Shown here: positions 1 through 11,685 of the stretch, piece after piece
How the letters are laid out: each line of letters starts with the position of its first letter
Position numbering within the stretch: position 1 is the stretch's first letter
Assembly (NCBI RefSeq): GCF_022170785.1
Contig: NZ_CP081870.1
Location: 3,906,001 to 3,970,000 of the forward strand
Source of the DNA: Rossellomorea marisflavi
Lineage (GTDB): Bacteria; Bacillota; Bacilli; Bacillales; Bacillaceae_B
DNA length: 64,000 nucleotides
Direction of reading: 5' to 3'
Made by a program: the position numbers and the translations under genes
Notes under the pieces: model-generated
Told to the model about the DNA's origin: nothing
The model's input: only the letters and a program-made list of their open reading frames with translations
The model's database searches: none

Positions 1-127
1 CATTCTGATACACAAGCTCCCTGACAGACTGCACGGTGAAATAAAGGACGATGGTGAGCAGGACGGCTCCTGCGGCGAGTAGTAAGACTGAGATGAGTTT
101 TGATAGATTGATGGGTTTGTTTGGCAT
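1..127 (-). CDS. N-terminal part of a membrane-anchored protein, cut by the left edge
   Basis: An ATG at 125-127 (minus strand) opens a frame that stays open to base 1. The 42 visible residues start MPNKPINLSK and continue with one hydrophobic segment at about residues 11-31. This is the layout of an N-terminal signal anchor of a membrane protein such as a sensor kinase, chemoreceptor or other anchored enzyme. The ribosome binding site is weak (GAGTGAT). The family cannot be named because the rest lies outside the window. It sits 36 bp downstream of the stop of the RRNPP-type regulator on the same strand. Confidence 0.45.
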   Translation of the reverse strand, partial: MPNKPINLSKLISVLLLAAGAVLLTIVLYFTVQSVRELVYQN

Positions 128-163
128 TGGGATCACTCAGATCTTCAAAAGAATTTCACAAAA

Positions 164-1039
164 CTATTGTGATAGTTGCTTGATTTTGTCCTTAATAAAA
201 TTCATATATTTATCATCTTGTTGTAGTTCGAATACAATTAATGCTTTTTCCATAAGCTCTTTAGCTTCCTTTGGTTTGTTTACTAATTCAAGATTGTAAC
301 CTTTTTGGTAAAGGATTTCTCCCAACAAGTAAATACTATCTCTTTGTAGACACCACTTAATCGCTTCAGCACAATACTTATTTGATTCATCTAATCTATT
401 TAGTATTGTAAGAGTTCTTGCCAAATTGTAATAGAGCCTGGTTTTAATCGTGTAGTCATTTAAATGAGGCAGTAATTGAACATGACTGCCCACTTCTTCA
501 AATATTGTTAGTGCCATATTTATATCTGCTTCTGAGTAAATTGCTCCAATAGTTAGCAGGATCTCTATTTCTCTTTCCTGCATAATTTTCCCTTTCACAT
601 CCGCAATGTGTACCGCTTTATAAAGTGTTTCAATTGCTTCATCTTTCTTATTTTCTACTTCATATAAATAAATCCCTTTATGCCATAGTAGAAGTTGTAA
701 ATTTTTTTTGTTTTGTGAAAACAGTGGGTTTACCTCTTCAGCTTTCACTATATCCATCATTTCTTTGAATCTCAGACTTCTTCTCATGATTTGTAATTGT
801 TCGACGACTTCTTGAACGTAATCCAACCGTGGAGTTGTTCCTATATCAAAGAAGTAATTAACATCCACACCTAACTTCTGCGATATTTGATATAGTGTGG
901 AGGCATACGGAAAGACAAGACCTTTTTCAATTTTACTAATCTGAGCTTGTGTACATATCCCTTCAGACAATTCTTCTTGTGACAAACCACTGTTTTTTCT
1001 TAATTCTTTAATTTTTTTTCCCACAGCGGAAAAATCCAT
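164..1039 (-). CDS. RRNPP-type (PlcR/NprR/Rgg-like) XRE-TPR quorum-sensing regulator
   Basis: A 291-residue protein with an N-terminal XRE helix-turn-helix (about residues 5-60, with KIKELRKNSGLSQEELSEG and a QISKIEKG recognition helix) followed by an all-helical C-terminal region of TPR-like repeats (about 75-285). Length and layout match PlcR and other RRNPP regulators, which bind a re-imported linear peptide in the TPR domain. The ATG at 1037-1039 is preferred: AGGAG lies 7-8 nt upstream, while the in-frame GTG at 1048 lies inside that ribosome binding site. A divergent 38-codon exported peptide gene begins 196 bp away and is the natural candidate for its ligand. The 20-bp box at 1053-1072 overlaps its leader, which suggests autoregulation. 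The family call is firm; the ligand and targets are inferred. Confidence 0.88.
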   Translation of the reverse strand: MDFSAVGKKIKELRKNSGLSQEELSEGICTQAQISKIEKGLVFPYASTLYQISQKLGVDVNYFFDIGTTPRLDYVQEVVEQLQIMRRSLRFKEMMDIVKAEEVNPLFSQNKKNLQLLLWHKGIYLYEVENKKDEAIETLYKAVHIADVKGKIMQEREIEILLTIGAIYSEADINMALTIFEEVGSHVQLLPHLNDYTIKTRLYYNLARTLTILNRLDESNKYCAEAIKWCLQRDSIYLLGEILYQKGYNLELVNKPKEAKELMEKALIVFELQQDDKYMNFIKDKIKQLSQ

Positions 1040-1052
1040 ACAATTCACTCCT

Positions 1053-1072
1053 AAATATGCCTAAAGTTATAT
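1053..1072. promoter_or_regulatory. Candidate operator box 1 of the peptide-responsive regulator
   Basis: The 20-bp sequence AAATATGCCTAAAGTTATAT lies just upstream of the regulator's ribosome binding site and is repeated with one mismatch at 1421-1440. It is an imperfect inverted repeat (ATAT..CT..AG..ATAT). Its TATG...TATA outline recalls the PlcR box of the Bacillus cereus group but does not match it exactly. Its position between divergent regulator and peptide genes fits an operator. Binding is inferred. Confidence 0.5.
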
Positions 1073-1235
1073 TTTATGAGATAAACCACAATATACGTGT
1101 AGTTTTCAGTGAAAAATAAGAGTATACTTAATTTTATTTAAAAAATGCCCATATTAAAAATGTGTTTTAATTATTATAACATCTGTAAACAAAAACTGAT
1201 TGACTTATATTTAAAATCCAAAGGAGGAAAGCCCT

Positions 1236-1352
1236 ATGAAGAAATTCGTTTTAAGTGCATTTACCGTGTTGGTTCTAGTACTTGGATTTGTAGGTACATC
1301 ATATGCCTCAGAGATTCAGCCTTTATCCACCTTGCCTGGAAAAGCATATTAA
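1236..1352 (+). CDS. Small exported pro-peptide, putative pheromone precursor (PapR-like role)
   Basis: A 38-codon gene with a strong ribosome binding site (AAAGGAGG, 7 nt before ATG). The product has a basic start (MKKF), a hydrophobic core (about residues 4-19) and a signal-peptidase site after SYA at residue 24, leaving a 14-residue tail SEIQPLSTLPGKAY. This is how PapR and similar RRNPP pheromone precursors are built: a Sec signal peptide followed by a short C-terminal tail from which 5-8 residues are released. It lies divergent to the PlcR-like regulator and ends in its own terminator. PapR is normally on the same strand as plcR, so the layout differs. No sequence match to a known pheromone was recognised; the role is inferred from structure and context. 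Confidence 0.72.
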   Translation: MKKFVLSAFTVLVLVLGFVGTSYASEIQPLSTLPGKAY

Positions 1353-1373
1353 TTATAGGTGCTTGTAAATTTC

Positions 1374-1404
1374 ACGCCTCCTAGTATGGAAGCGTTTTTC
1401 TTTT
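1374..1404 (+). terminator. Rho-independent terminator after the pro-peptide gene
   Basis: ACGCCTCC and GGAAGCGT form a stem with one mismatch, followed by a T-rich run (TTTTTCTTTT). It sits 21 bp after the peptide stop codon, so the peptide appears to be a separate short transcript. Confidence 0.6.
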
Positions 1405-1420
1405 GCCTAACTAATTTTGT

Positions 1421-1440
1421 AAATATGCCCAAAGTTATAT
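1421..1440. promoter_or_regulatory. Candidate operator box 2 (repeat of the box at 1053)
   Basis: AAATATGCCCAAAGTTATAT differs from the box at 1053-1072 at one position and has the same orientation. It lies upstream of the 107-residue hypothetical gene at 1568, which would make that gene a candidate regulon member. A partial, shorter version (ATGCCCATATTA) is seen near 1145. Confidence 0.5.
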
Positions 1441-1567
1441 ATTTACTCAAAAACAGAACATATTTACCCAAAATCAAAGATGCATCAATTATATACCTTA
1501 ATAAGCCAAAATCCCCTTGTTTTTAAAGTGTGGTAGTATAAAAGTACAATAAAAGAAAGGGGGCTTC

Positions 1568-1891
1568 ATGATGAATAGCATAAGCATGAAAGTAAATCCT
1601 CTATATTCTGAAATTGATTTGTCGATTCAGTTCCATTTTGAGTTCTTGCAAGGTGATTGCAAGGTCGGGGAGGCACTCGCATCCACGTATCCGATCGAGA
1701 ATCATCAGCAAGCCCTCAAGCCTAAGCATTTGTCGTTTCCAAAGGTAGAAAAATGTGCAGTCATTGATTTGTTTGATGTCGTTGGGGATTTGGAGAAGGG
1801 CTGTCTGAAAAAGCTCCACCACTTCCTGAAGGTGATTGGAATGAAAGAAGTTCATGCAGGTTATGACATACAGCGCGAAAGCATGGTATAA
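1568..1891 (+). CDS. Hypothetical 107-residue protein
   Basis: Unrecognised. The frame starts at ATG 1568 (or the next ATG at 1571), with AAGGGGG 5-8 nt upstream, and ends just before a strong terminator. The protein has no signal peptide or membrane segment and no motif I can name; the C-terminal part (about residues 65-95) is rich in leucine, lysine and histidine. An 84-codon frame on the other strand overlaps it, but the ribosome binding site and terminator favour the plus strand. The box at 1421-1440 upstream suggests control by the neighbouring peptide-responsive regulator (inference). Confidence 0.55.
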   Translation: MMNSISMKVNPLYSEIDLSIQFHFEFLQGDCKVGEALASTYPIENHQQALKPKHLSFPKVEKCAVIDLFDVVGDLEKGCLKKLHHFLKVIGMKEVHAGYDIQRESMV

Positions 1892-1892
1892 G

Positions 1893-1920
1893 AAAAGGCG
1901 GTCCTCATGGGCCGCCTTTT
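1893..1920. terminator. Bidirectional terminator between the 107-residue gene and hutG
   Basis: AAAAGGCGG pairs perfectly with CCGCCTTTT around a 10-nt loop. A-run and T-run on both sides let it serve the plus-strand hypothetical gene and the minus-strand hut operon, whose last stop codon is at 1922. Confidence 0.85.
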
Positions 1921-1921
1921 C

Positions 1922-5777
<3,856 letters not shown>

Positions 5778-5785
<8 letters not shown>

Positions 5786-7307
5786 TGGTCGTTTCCTCCT
5801 TCGTCCCTGTCGAAATGATGGTGTGCAATTGAATGGATTGTAGCCATGAAGCTGCGGCTTCGATATCTTTCGAGAATATACGGTCCTTTGTGATGCTCGG
5901 GATGATTTTGCGTGCTTCATCGTAGAATCGCCTCGTGCTCGGAGCCATGAGGTCCACTCCCCGGTGCTCAACTGCCTGAAGGCTGCAGACGAGCTCGATG
6001 GCCACGACACGCCGCGTATTCTGAAGGATCTGATAGGCGTGGCGGGAGCCGATGGTCCCCATGCTCACATGATCTTCCTGATTGGCCGACGACGGGATGG
6101 AATCGACGCTCGCCGGATGGGCCAGGGTTTTATTTTCCGATACAAGAGAGGCGGCACAGTACTGCATGATCATCGCTCCCGACTGAAGACCGGGCTCGGG
6201 ACTGAGGAACGGCGGCAGGTCGTTCAGCTGCGGGTTGACGAGGCGCTCGACCCTCCGCTCAGAGATATTGGCAAGCTCAGCGACGGCGATTTTCATGAAG
6301 TCCATGGCAAAGGCGATCGGCTGACCGTGGAAGTTTCCTCCCGAGATGATTTTCTCCCCGTCTTCAAAGATCAGTGGATTATCCGTGGCTGCGTTCATCT
6401 CGATCTCGAGTTTTTCCTTCACATAGTCGAGGGCCTGCCACGAAGCGCCGTGCACCTGGGGGATGCAGCGAAGGGAATAAGCATCTTGGACCCTTAGCTC
6501 CCCCTGTCTCGTCGTCAGTTTGCTGCCCGTGAGGTAGCCGCGGATCCGCGAGGCAGTGTCGACCTGCTGCGTGTAGCCCCTGACGAGATGGACATCTTCA
6601 TCGAAGGCATCGGTGATCCCCCTCAGTCCCTCCATCGTGAGGCTTGCGATCAGCTCGCTCTGATGGGCGAGTTCTTCTGCTTCCAGGTAGCCGATGACCC
6701 CCATGGCCGTCATGGCTTGGGTGCCATTGATCAAGGCAAGGCCCTCTTTTGCCTGGAGCTGGATCGGGAAAATGTTCTCTTTTGAAAGGACGGTAAGGGT
6801 GTCATGGATCTCGCCGCGATAGTGCACCTGCCCTTCTCCCATGAGGGCGAGGGCGAGATGGGAAAGCGGGGCCAGATCCCCACTTGCACCGAGTGACCCT
6901 TGCTGTGGAACGACGGGGTGGATCTCTTTATTGAGGAACTCCACCAATCGCTCAACGATGACGGGCCGCACGCCCGAGTATCCTTTCAGCAGGGCGTTCG
7001 CCCTCAAGAGGAGCATCGCCCTCGAGACGTTTTCAGGGAACGGATCCCCCACTCCGCATGCGTGGGAGTGGATGAGATTCAGCTGAAGCTCTTCCACATC
7101 CTCAGGGTCGATGAGCACATCGCTGAACTTCCCGAATCCTGTGTTGATGCCGTAAACGACCCGCTTTTCTTTCACGATCCGCTCAACCGCTTCACGGCTC
7201 TTCTTTACCCTCTCCATGCTTTCCTGCGAGAGGGTGACGAACACCTTCTCATCGATCACCTGCTTCGCCTGAGCCAACGTCAGGGAGCATCCTGTCAATT
7301 CCACCAT
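5778..7307 (-). CDS. hutH: Histidine ammonia-lyase HutH
   Basis: First step of histidine degradation: removes ammonia from L-histidine to give urocanate. The catalytic MIO group forms from Ala-Ser-Gly at 141-143 ([14 protein letters not shown]). The TGFGKFS motif near residue 56 and [18 protein letters not shown] near 380 are also family hallmarks. Start at ATG 7305-7307 gives 509 residues, close to the 508 of B. subtilis; GAGGTG lies 6 nt upstream. The ATG three bases earlier would sit too close to it. A strong hairpin between hutP and hutH is the expected point of HutP antitermination. Confidence 0.95.
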
Positions 7308-7341
7308 CATGATCACCTCGTTATAATTGTTTGTCCACATG

Positions 7342-7393
7342 AAAAGGAGGCTCGGTCAAAGACAGAATCCTGTCCTTGACCGAGCCTCCTTTT
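7342..7393 (-). terminator. Intra-operon terminator between hutP and hutH, HutP target
   Basis: AAAAGGAGGCTCGGTCAA pairs with TTGACCGAGCCTCCTTTT, with an inner GACAG/CTGTC stem: a very strong hairpin ending in a T run on the transcript strand. In B. subtilis HutP with histidine and Mg2+ binds NAG triplet repeats at this place and lets polymerase read into hutH. Several NAG triplets (AAG, TAG, CAG, AGG) lie just upstream of and in the stem here. Antitermination is inferred from the conserved arrangement. Confidence 0.85.
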
Positions 7394-7416
7394 GACTGAT
7401 TTCTATAGGCTCTTAT

Positions 7417-7863
7417 TTACATATGATTGATTCCGAGACCGATCGTCTCATGTTCAAGTCCCTTCACCGGGGCACCGATGGTCCCGTAAAGAGCGACGGC
7501 GATCCACTCGCCTTCCTCTTCCTGGGGATAGGGCGTTCCCCTTACGACCGAAAAGCTCAGCCCCACTGTCCTGAGGATCTCCCCCAGCTGGGTATGACCC
7601 CTTGTGACGCCCGTGAGTGCTTCCATGATGGCATGGTAAAGAGCGTGCATCTCGCGGTACAGGTCTTCACGGACGATATCGCTCCGCTTTGCAGCGGTCT
7701 CGATGGCCGCGACGATCTTTTGGCTGTCCATCGATCCGATCCTGCCGGTGCAATAGCTCCAGTTCAGTTCGTTGAAATGGCGATTCCAGTCCTCTTCAGA
7801 CCTCTCGGTGAGGAGAAGGAGCATGGCATTCTTGCCGATTCGGTTATTCCCTGCTGTTTTCAT
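7417..7863 (-). CDS. hutP: Hut operon RNA-binding antiterminator HutP
   Basis: Histidine- and Mg2+-dependent RNA-binding protein that prevents termination before hutH. The ATG at 7861-7863 gives exactly 148 residues, the length of B. subtilis HutP, and has AAGGTGA upstream; the longer open frame runs back into the promoter. The metal-ligand histidines H73, H77 and H138 are present ([19 protein letters not shown]), as are the strongly conserved GSMD and [17 protein letters not shown] regions. It is the first gene of the operon, behind a good sigma-A promoter. Confidence 0.95.
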   Translation of the reverse strand: MKTAGNNRIGKNAMLLLLTERSEEDWNRHFNELNWSYCTGRIGSMDSQKIVAAIETAAKRSDIVREDLYREMHALYHAIMEALTGVTRGHTQLGEILRTVGLSFSVVRGTPYPQEEEGEWIAVALYGTIGAPVKGLEHETIGLGINHM

Positions 7864-7912
7864 GGAGTCATCACCTTGATAGAAAATTCTAAACATACTA
7901 ATAACTATCTTC

Positions 7913-7941
7913 ATTGTATGTAGGATATCGGCCTGGGTCAA
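7913..7941 (-). promoter_or_regulatory. Sigma-A promoter of the hut operon
   Basis: On the minus strand TTGACC (7936-7941) and TACAAT (7913-7918) are separated by 17 bp. Transcription would start about 40 bp before hutP. An AGAATTTTCT sequence just downstream resembles half of a CodY box; CodY control of hut is known in B. subtilis but the match here is weak. Confidence 0.75.
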
Positions 7942-7998
7942 CGGAAATCATCGGGATTTTAGAAACTTAGAGAGGTAGTTCGGTAGCGGAGTAAAGCC

Positions 7999-8472
7999 TT
8001 ATTCCCCCACGCTTTTGCCTCTTTTATACACATTGGGCTTCCATTGGAAGGTGACCGTTCTGGCATCGGTCTTCAAACTGAAGAATGAGAGTATATCACT
8101 TTTCATGTCGTCATCGAGGGGTTCTTCATGCGGGTGGGAAGGTAGGATATTCAACCGGGTCATCGTATGCGTTTTCTCCAAGATAAGCTTGCAGGTGTTG
8201 ATCGTGTTTGCGTCGATATCCACACATTTGAATGAAAGGGAGCTTCCTTCAGCGATCGGGAGGGCATACAGGGTGCAGCCCATCGTTTCCATCACGAAGT
8301 TCGAGTATAGAATCCCTTTAAGAGGATGTGAAAATCCGGGAGGCCGGCAGATAGCGACAATCCCTTCTTTGTAGTGCTTTCCTTCAAAGAGGAGCAGGTG
8401 CTTATTCTTCCAATCGGCTTTGCGTCTCGTCAGGTCATACTCTTCAAAAACAATCAGATATTCTCTTGCCAT
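7999..8472 (-). CDS. Hypothetical 157-residue protein
   Basis: Unrecognised soluble protein starting at an ATG with AAAGGAGG 6 nt upstream. Composition is normal for a cytoplasmic protein: no signal peptide or membrane segment. A PPGFSHPLKGILYSNFVMET stretch (about residues 44-63) is the most distinctive part, but I cannot assign it to a family. It stands alone, with 135 bp to hutP and about 480 bp of empty sequence upstream. Confidence 0.7.
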   Translation of the reverse strand: MAREYLIVFEEYDLTRRKADWKNKHLLLFEGKHYKEGIVAICRPPGFSHPLKGILYSNFVMETMGCTLYALPIAEGSSLSFKCVDIDANTINTCKLILEKTHTMTRLNILPSHPHEEPLDDDMKSDILSFFSLKTDARTVTFQWKPNVYKRGKSVGE

Positions 8473-8953
8473 TGTATCCTCCTTTATAACTAGTAATATT
8501 TTACTACTTTTGGTTTATTCTACATATTATGCGTTTTTTCCTCCTGCTTTTACAAACATACTAGTATTTTTTTACTTTATATTGCACTTATCTACACTCT
8601 TACTTGTACTAGCTTCATTAAGAGAGGCTTCCCATTGCATTCAAATCATTCTTTTGGCAAAAAAATACTTTTTAGTCAAATGAATTCTACCGTATAGGTT
8701 GATGTCCTGATCGAATTTTAAGATGAGCGCTTCTGAAGTATAAATGAATGGAAGGATAAAACTGAGGGAGGAATAGTAGAAAAAAAAAACATCGGAGATC
8801 ATAGTGGGTTTGAATAAAGAGGGGGACGAAAACCACTTTTATAAAGTATAGAGTGGACTATATAAAAACCATTGAACCGCCAGCTGAACGACTGTCCCAT
8901 CGCTCAGCTAATTTATTATGAAGAATGAACCAAGCCAGCAAACAGTGCGATAA
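8473..8953. other. Intergenic stretch without a recognisable gene
   Basis: AT-rich 481-bp spacer. An inverted repeat AGCTGA...TCAGCT near 8883-8912 may be a weak terminator for the small minus-strand gene to its right. A plus-strand open frame crossing 8420-8683 has no ribosome binding site and starts inside the 157-residue gene, so it is not counted. Nothing else was seen. Confidence 0.5.
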
Positions 8954-9103
8954 TCAGAGTCTCTCCCCGCGGGAATGCATGCCTGATTGCAACTCCTGCT
9001 GCAGCCACTGTATCATCTTGGTCGTGTCCATATCCACTTGCTGCCCTTTGTCGAATGCCTTTTGCAAAACAGAAAGAACATGCTCTCTAGCTTTGTTCTC
9101 CAT
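8954..9103 (-). CDS. Hypothetical 49-residue protein
   Basis: A short gene starting at ATG 9101-9103 with AAGGAG 11 nt upstream. The open frame extends further 5' but without a better site. The product is a charged, probably alpha-helical cytoplasmic peptide (MENKAREHVLSVLQKAFDKG start; a QWLQQELQSG segment near the end). No family recognised. Confidence 0.5.
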   Translation of the reverse strand: MENKAREHVLSVLQKAFDKGQQVDMDTTKMIQWLQQELQSGMHSRGERL

Positions 9104-9353
9104 ACCTGTATTCACTCCTTCATTCATCAGATTTGTATTAGGATTCCCGATAACCACATACTACCAAAATCCTGTATCTTTCGATAGATTTTTCAACAAT
9201 TTTATACAAAATACTTACCATTTCCTATTTTTTGTTCCAAATTTAAAAAAGCATGGCATAAATTGTATGGGTGTTATATGATTTTAAATAGTTAAAAAAG
9301 TCCTGTTTAGCTATTACATATTACAGTAAACAAACCGATAAAGAATGTGTGTC

Positions 9354-9432
9354 GATTTGTCTCATAAAGAAATCATCGTATGGTGATAACGCAAAGCTAA
9401 AGGGGCTCACCAAGCCAGTCAGCTGCCAAATC
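9354..9432 (+). promoter_or_regulatory. Structured leader resembling a c-di-GMP-I (GEMM) aptamer
   Basis: Candidate three-helix element before the 43-residue membrane protein. Helix P1 pairs GATTTG (9354-9359) with CAAATC (9427-9432); P2 pairs ATCATC (9372-9377) with GGTGAT (9382-9387); it is followed by ACGCAAAGCTAAAGGG, close to the GEMM core GACGCAAAGC; P3 pairs GGCT with AGCC inside AGCT/AGCT. The P2 GAAA tetraloop and the GGCAAAC strand are missing, so this is either a divergent aptamer or another RNA. The P1 3' strand abuts the AGGAGG ribosome binding site, which would suit control of translation. Confidence 0.35.
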
Positions 9433-9443
9433 AGGAGGGATTC

Positions 9444-9575
9444 GTGTTGTCGTTTTTAACACCGGAAGAAATTATTCTAAAGAAGAGGGCAAAGAAAAAA
9501 CTCATGTACGCCACCCTTTTCATCTTCACCATTGCTATCATTGCAGGGACCACCGTTCTTGCATACAACATGTAA
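9444..9575 (+). CDS. Small single-span membrane protein, 43 residues
   Basis: A short gene starting at GTG 9444 (or the adjacent TTG 9447) with AGGAGGG just upstream and a terminator directly overlapping its stop. The product has a charged N-terminal part (TPEEIILKKRAKKK, about residues 6-19) and one membrane helix (about 21-40) rich in Ile, Ala and Thr. Positive residues before the helix predict a cytoplasmic N-terminus. No family recognised. The preceding leader may be a regulatory RNA. Confidence 0.65.
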   Translation: MLSFLTPEEIILKKRAKKKLMYATLFIFTIAIIAGTTVLAYNM

Positions 9576-9601
9576 AAAGTGTCCTCAACGGGCACTTTTT
9601 T
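9574..9601 (+). terminator. Terminator after the 43-residue membrane protein
   Basis: AAAAAGTG pairs with CACTTTTT around an 11-nt loop, followed by TTTTTTAT. It begins at the stop codon. Confidence 0.75.
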
Positions 9602-9740
9602 ATTTGCCCTCTGTTCCTTACCCTAAATTCTGATTCAATAGTCCACTCTTCACCAAATGCCTTCGACAATTTATGGTAATATTTCAGAAATTTCGATAGA
9701 ATAAGAGAAGGATTATCACTATGTTGGAGGCTACTTGTCT

Positions 9741-10406
9741 ATGCACACAGAAGCAAAGCTCATTAAGGGGCTTACATCCCCATCCACCTTTTTTTATCGC
9801 CTCGGTGAAGCCGAGATCGTGCCGCGTTTTGCAAAGAAGATGACCTGGCTATTTGTTCTTTCCGCACTGGTTTTCGGATTTGTGGCATTCTTCGGGATCG
9901 GAATGGATTCCCTCGCGAAAGAAGCGACTTCCCTTACCCCTTTGGAGTATGAACTGGAAAAGACCATGTTCTTCTTTGGACGTCTGATTGCGGGTCTTCT
10001 TTACGCCGCTTTGATCCTTTTCTTTTCATCCCTGGTGTTTTGGACGATCTCCGATCACGGCGAATACCGCAAGATTGTGATGGTGCAGGGATTGACGCTT
10101 TTGATCCTGCTCCTGGAGAAACTCACATTCGTGCCGCTATCCTTATTCTTTTCTATTGAATGGTATTCATCCCCCCTATCTCTAGGAGTCATCGCCCAGG
10201 CCATTACCTCAAACTCTTATGTGGTGTACCTGCTTGGCGCCATCTCCCTATTCAAGGTGTGGATGATCTACCTTCAGTATCGTGGGATCAAGTATTTGAC
10301 ACGGCAGAAGAACTGGCTCATCTGGCTTGTGATCGTACTCGTCAACGTGCTTTTCTGGGCATTGAATGCCCTGCTTGCTTATCTTGATCTTTCAACGTTA
10401 ATTTAA
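9741..10406 (+). CDS. Yip1-domain membrane protein (YknW-like)
   Basis: A 221-residue polytopic protein with about five hydrophobic spans (roughly residues 33-55, 77-99, 108-130, 155-170 and 190-215). The arrangement next to an HlyD-type adaptor resembles B. subtilis YknW-YknX, where YknW (Yip1 domain) assists assembly of the YknXYZ exporter that protects against the SdpC toxin. Here no YknY/YknZ ABC genes follow. ATG 9741 has GGAGG 10 nt upstream; an in-frame TTG at 9735 is a possible but closer start. The gene is 9 bp from the adaptor gene. Function is inferred. Confidence 0.65.
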   Translation: MHTEAKLIKGLTSPSTFFYRLGEAEIVPRFAKKMTWLFVLSALVFGFVAFFGIGMDSLAKEATSLTPLEYELEKTMFFFGRLIAGLLYAALILFFSSLVFWTISDHGEYRKIVMVQGLTLLILLLEKLTFVPLSLFFSIEWYSSPLSLGVIAQAITSNSYVVYLLGAISLFKVWMIYLQYRGIKYLTRQKNWLIWLVIVLVNVLFWALNALLAYLDLSTLI

Positions 10407-10415
10407 AGGTGATGA

Positions 10416-11642
10416 ATGATGAAGAAACTTATTCGCTACAGCATCGTAACCGTGAGCCTCGTTTTCGTAGGCGTGAATACATATCTAATTGAAAAAGCCG
10501 ACAGCCGGGTCGACCGGGAAGTCCGCATCAACCACTGGGAACTGAGCCGTCAGGAAACCCTCAGGGACATGCTCTACAAGCCTGGAGTGGTCATTCCAGA
10601 GGAAGATCAGTATCTCTACTTCAATGATGAGTCTGCCACCTTCAAAAAGTTCCTAATAAAAGAAGGGGAACAGGTCAAATCAGGAACACCCCTATATGAA
10701 TATGAGGTCACCGATCAGTATCAACAACGCGACGTGCTGAAATCGGAAGTGGAGAAGCTGGAAGAAGATGCTTCCAACATTAAAGATGCCATTAGCGAAC
10801 TATCCAAGCTGGTCACTTCCCTTCCATCCCCATCCTCCGATGAAAAAGATGCTCCCATCGAAGCAGGGGCCTTACAATCAGAGTATGATATCAAGCGTGA
10901 AATGGTTTCTAAACAGCTTGAAGCCGAGCAACTTGAGAGCCAGATCAAGAGCCTCGAAAAGCAGATCGCCGCTATCGATTCATATGAGACGACCCTTACA
11001 GTGGAGAGCAGCGTGAGCGGGACGGTCAAAAGTCTGTCACACGAAATCCAGAATCCCCTCGTCACGATCGCTTCGGATTCCACTGTCGTCACGACCGATC
11101 TGACAGAGCTAGAAGTCGATGAGGTGGAGGAAAACTTGAATGTCCGGGTGAAGCATGACGGGAAGAAATCCCTTGATGGGGTCATCACCAAAGTGGACCG
11201 CCTGCCGAAAGCCGACCCCCATCTGAAGACCGAAAGCCTTTATCCTGCGGAGGTACAAGTGCAGGAAGCGCAGTGGAGACCCGGTCAGCACGTGTCCCTT
11301 TCCATCATCATGGAGGAAGCGAAGGATGTCGTTACGGTACCTGTCTCCGCCATTGAGAAGGTGGACGACCAGGCGTACCTCTGGATTATGACGAAAAACG
11401 GCACCGTCAAAAAGCGCAAGATCGAGACGGGTCTTGAAGTCGACGGGCGTCAGGCCATCACCTCAGGCGTAAAAGCCGGAGAAATGTATGTGGAGGAACC
11501 GGAAGAGATTACAGCCCTGAAGGATCAGACAAGATTCATCACGGCCCTTGACTGGCGCCGATTGAAAATCCGTGATTTCAAGACCCTTGACCGCGCTGAT
11601 GTGTACACTAACCTGATGCTTGGAATACTGGAGCGAAAATAA
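10416..11642 (+). CDS. HlyD/YknX-like membrane fusion (adaptor) protein
   Basis: A 408-residue periplasmic-adaptor-type protein: N-terminal signal anchor (about 6-23), a split lipoyl/barrel-sandwich domain (about 70-105 and 195-225), a long coiled coil between them (about 105-190, many Glu/Lys/Leu), then beta-barrel and membrane-proximal domains with DLTELEVDEVEE near 228. In Gram-positives such proteins work with MacB-type ABC transporters. No ABC gene adjoins, so it must pair with a distant transporter or act alone with the Yip1 protein. AAAGGTG precedes two tandem ATGs (10416 and 10419). A strong terminator follows. Confidence 0.75.
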   Translation: MMKKLIRYSIVTVSLVFVGVNTYLIEKADSRVDREVRINHWELSRQETLRDMLYKPGVVIPEEDQYLYFNDESATFKKFLIKEGEQVKSGTPLYEYEVTDQYQQRDVLKSEVEKLEEDASNIKDAISELSKLVTSLPSPSSDEKDAPIEAGALQSEYDIKREMVSKQLEAEQLESQIKSLEKQIAAIDSYETTLTVESSVSGTVKSLSHEIQNPLVTIASDSTVVTTDLTELEVDEVEENLNVRVKHDGKKSLDGVITKVDRLPKADPHLKTESLYPAEVQVQEAQWRPGQHVSLSIIMEEAKDVVTVPVSAIEKVDDQAYLWIMTKNGTVKKRKIETGLEVDGRQAITSGVKAGEMYVEEPEEITALKDQTRFITALDWRRLKIRDFKTLDRADVYTNLMLGILERK

Positions 11643-11685
11643 ATTGACTCGAGAAACTGGGACAAAAATGTTTCAGTCATAGTAG

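Noticed and set aside
1601..1855. Minus-strand 84-residue frame inside the 107-residue hypothetical gene
   Set aside because: The plus-strand frame has a good ribosome binding site and a terminator right after its stop; the minus frame has neither.
8420..8683. Plus-strand 87-residue hydrophobic open frame overlapping the 157-residue gene
   Set aside because: No ribosome binding site, starts within another gene on the opposite strand, and the hydrophobic composition follows from AT-rich DNA.
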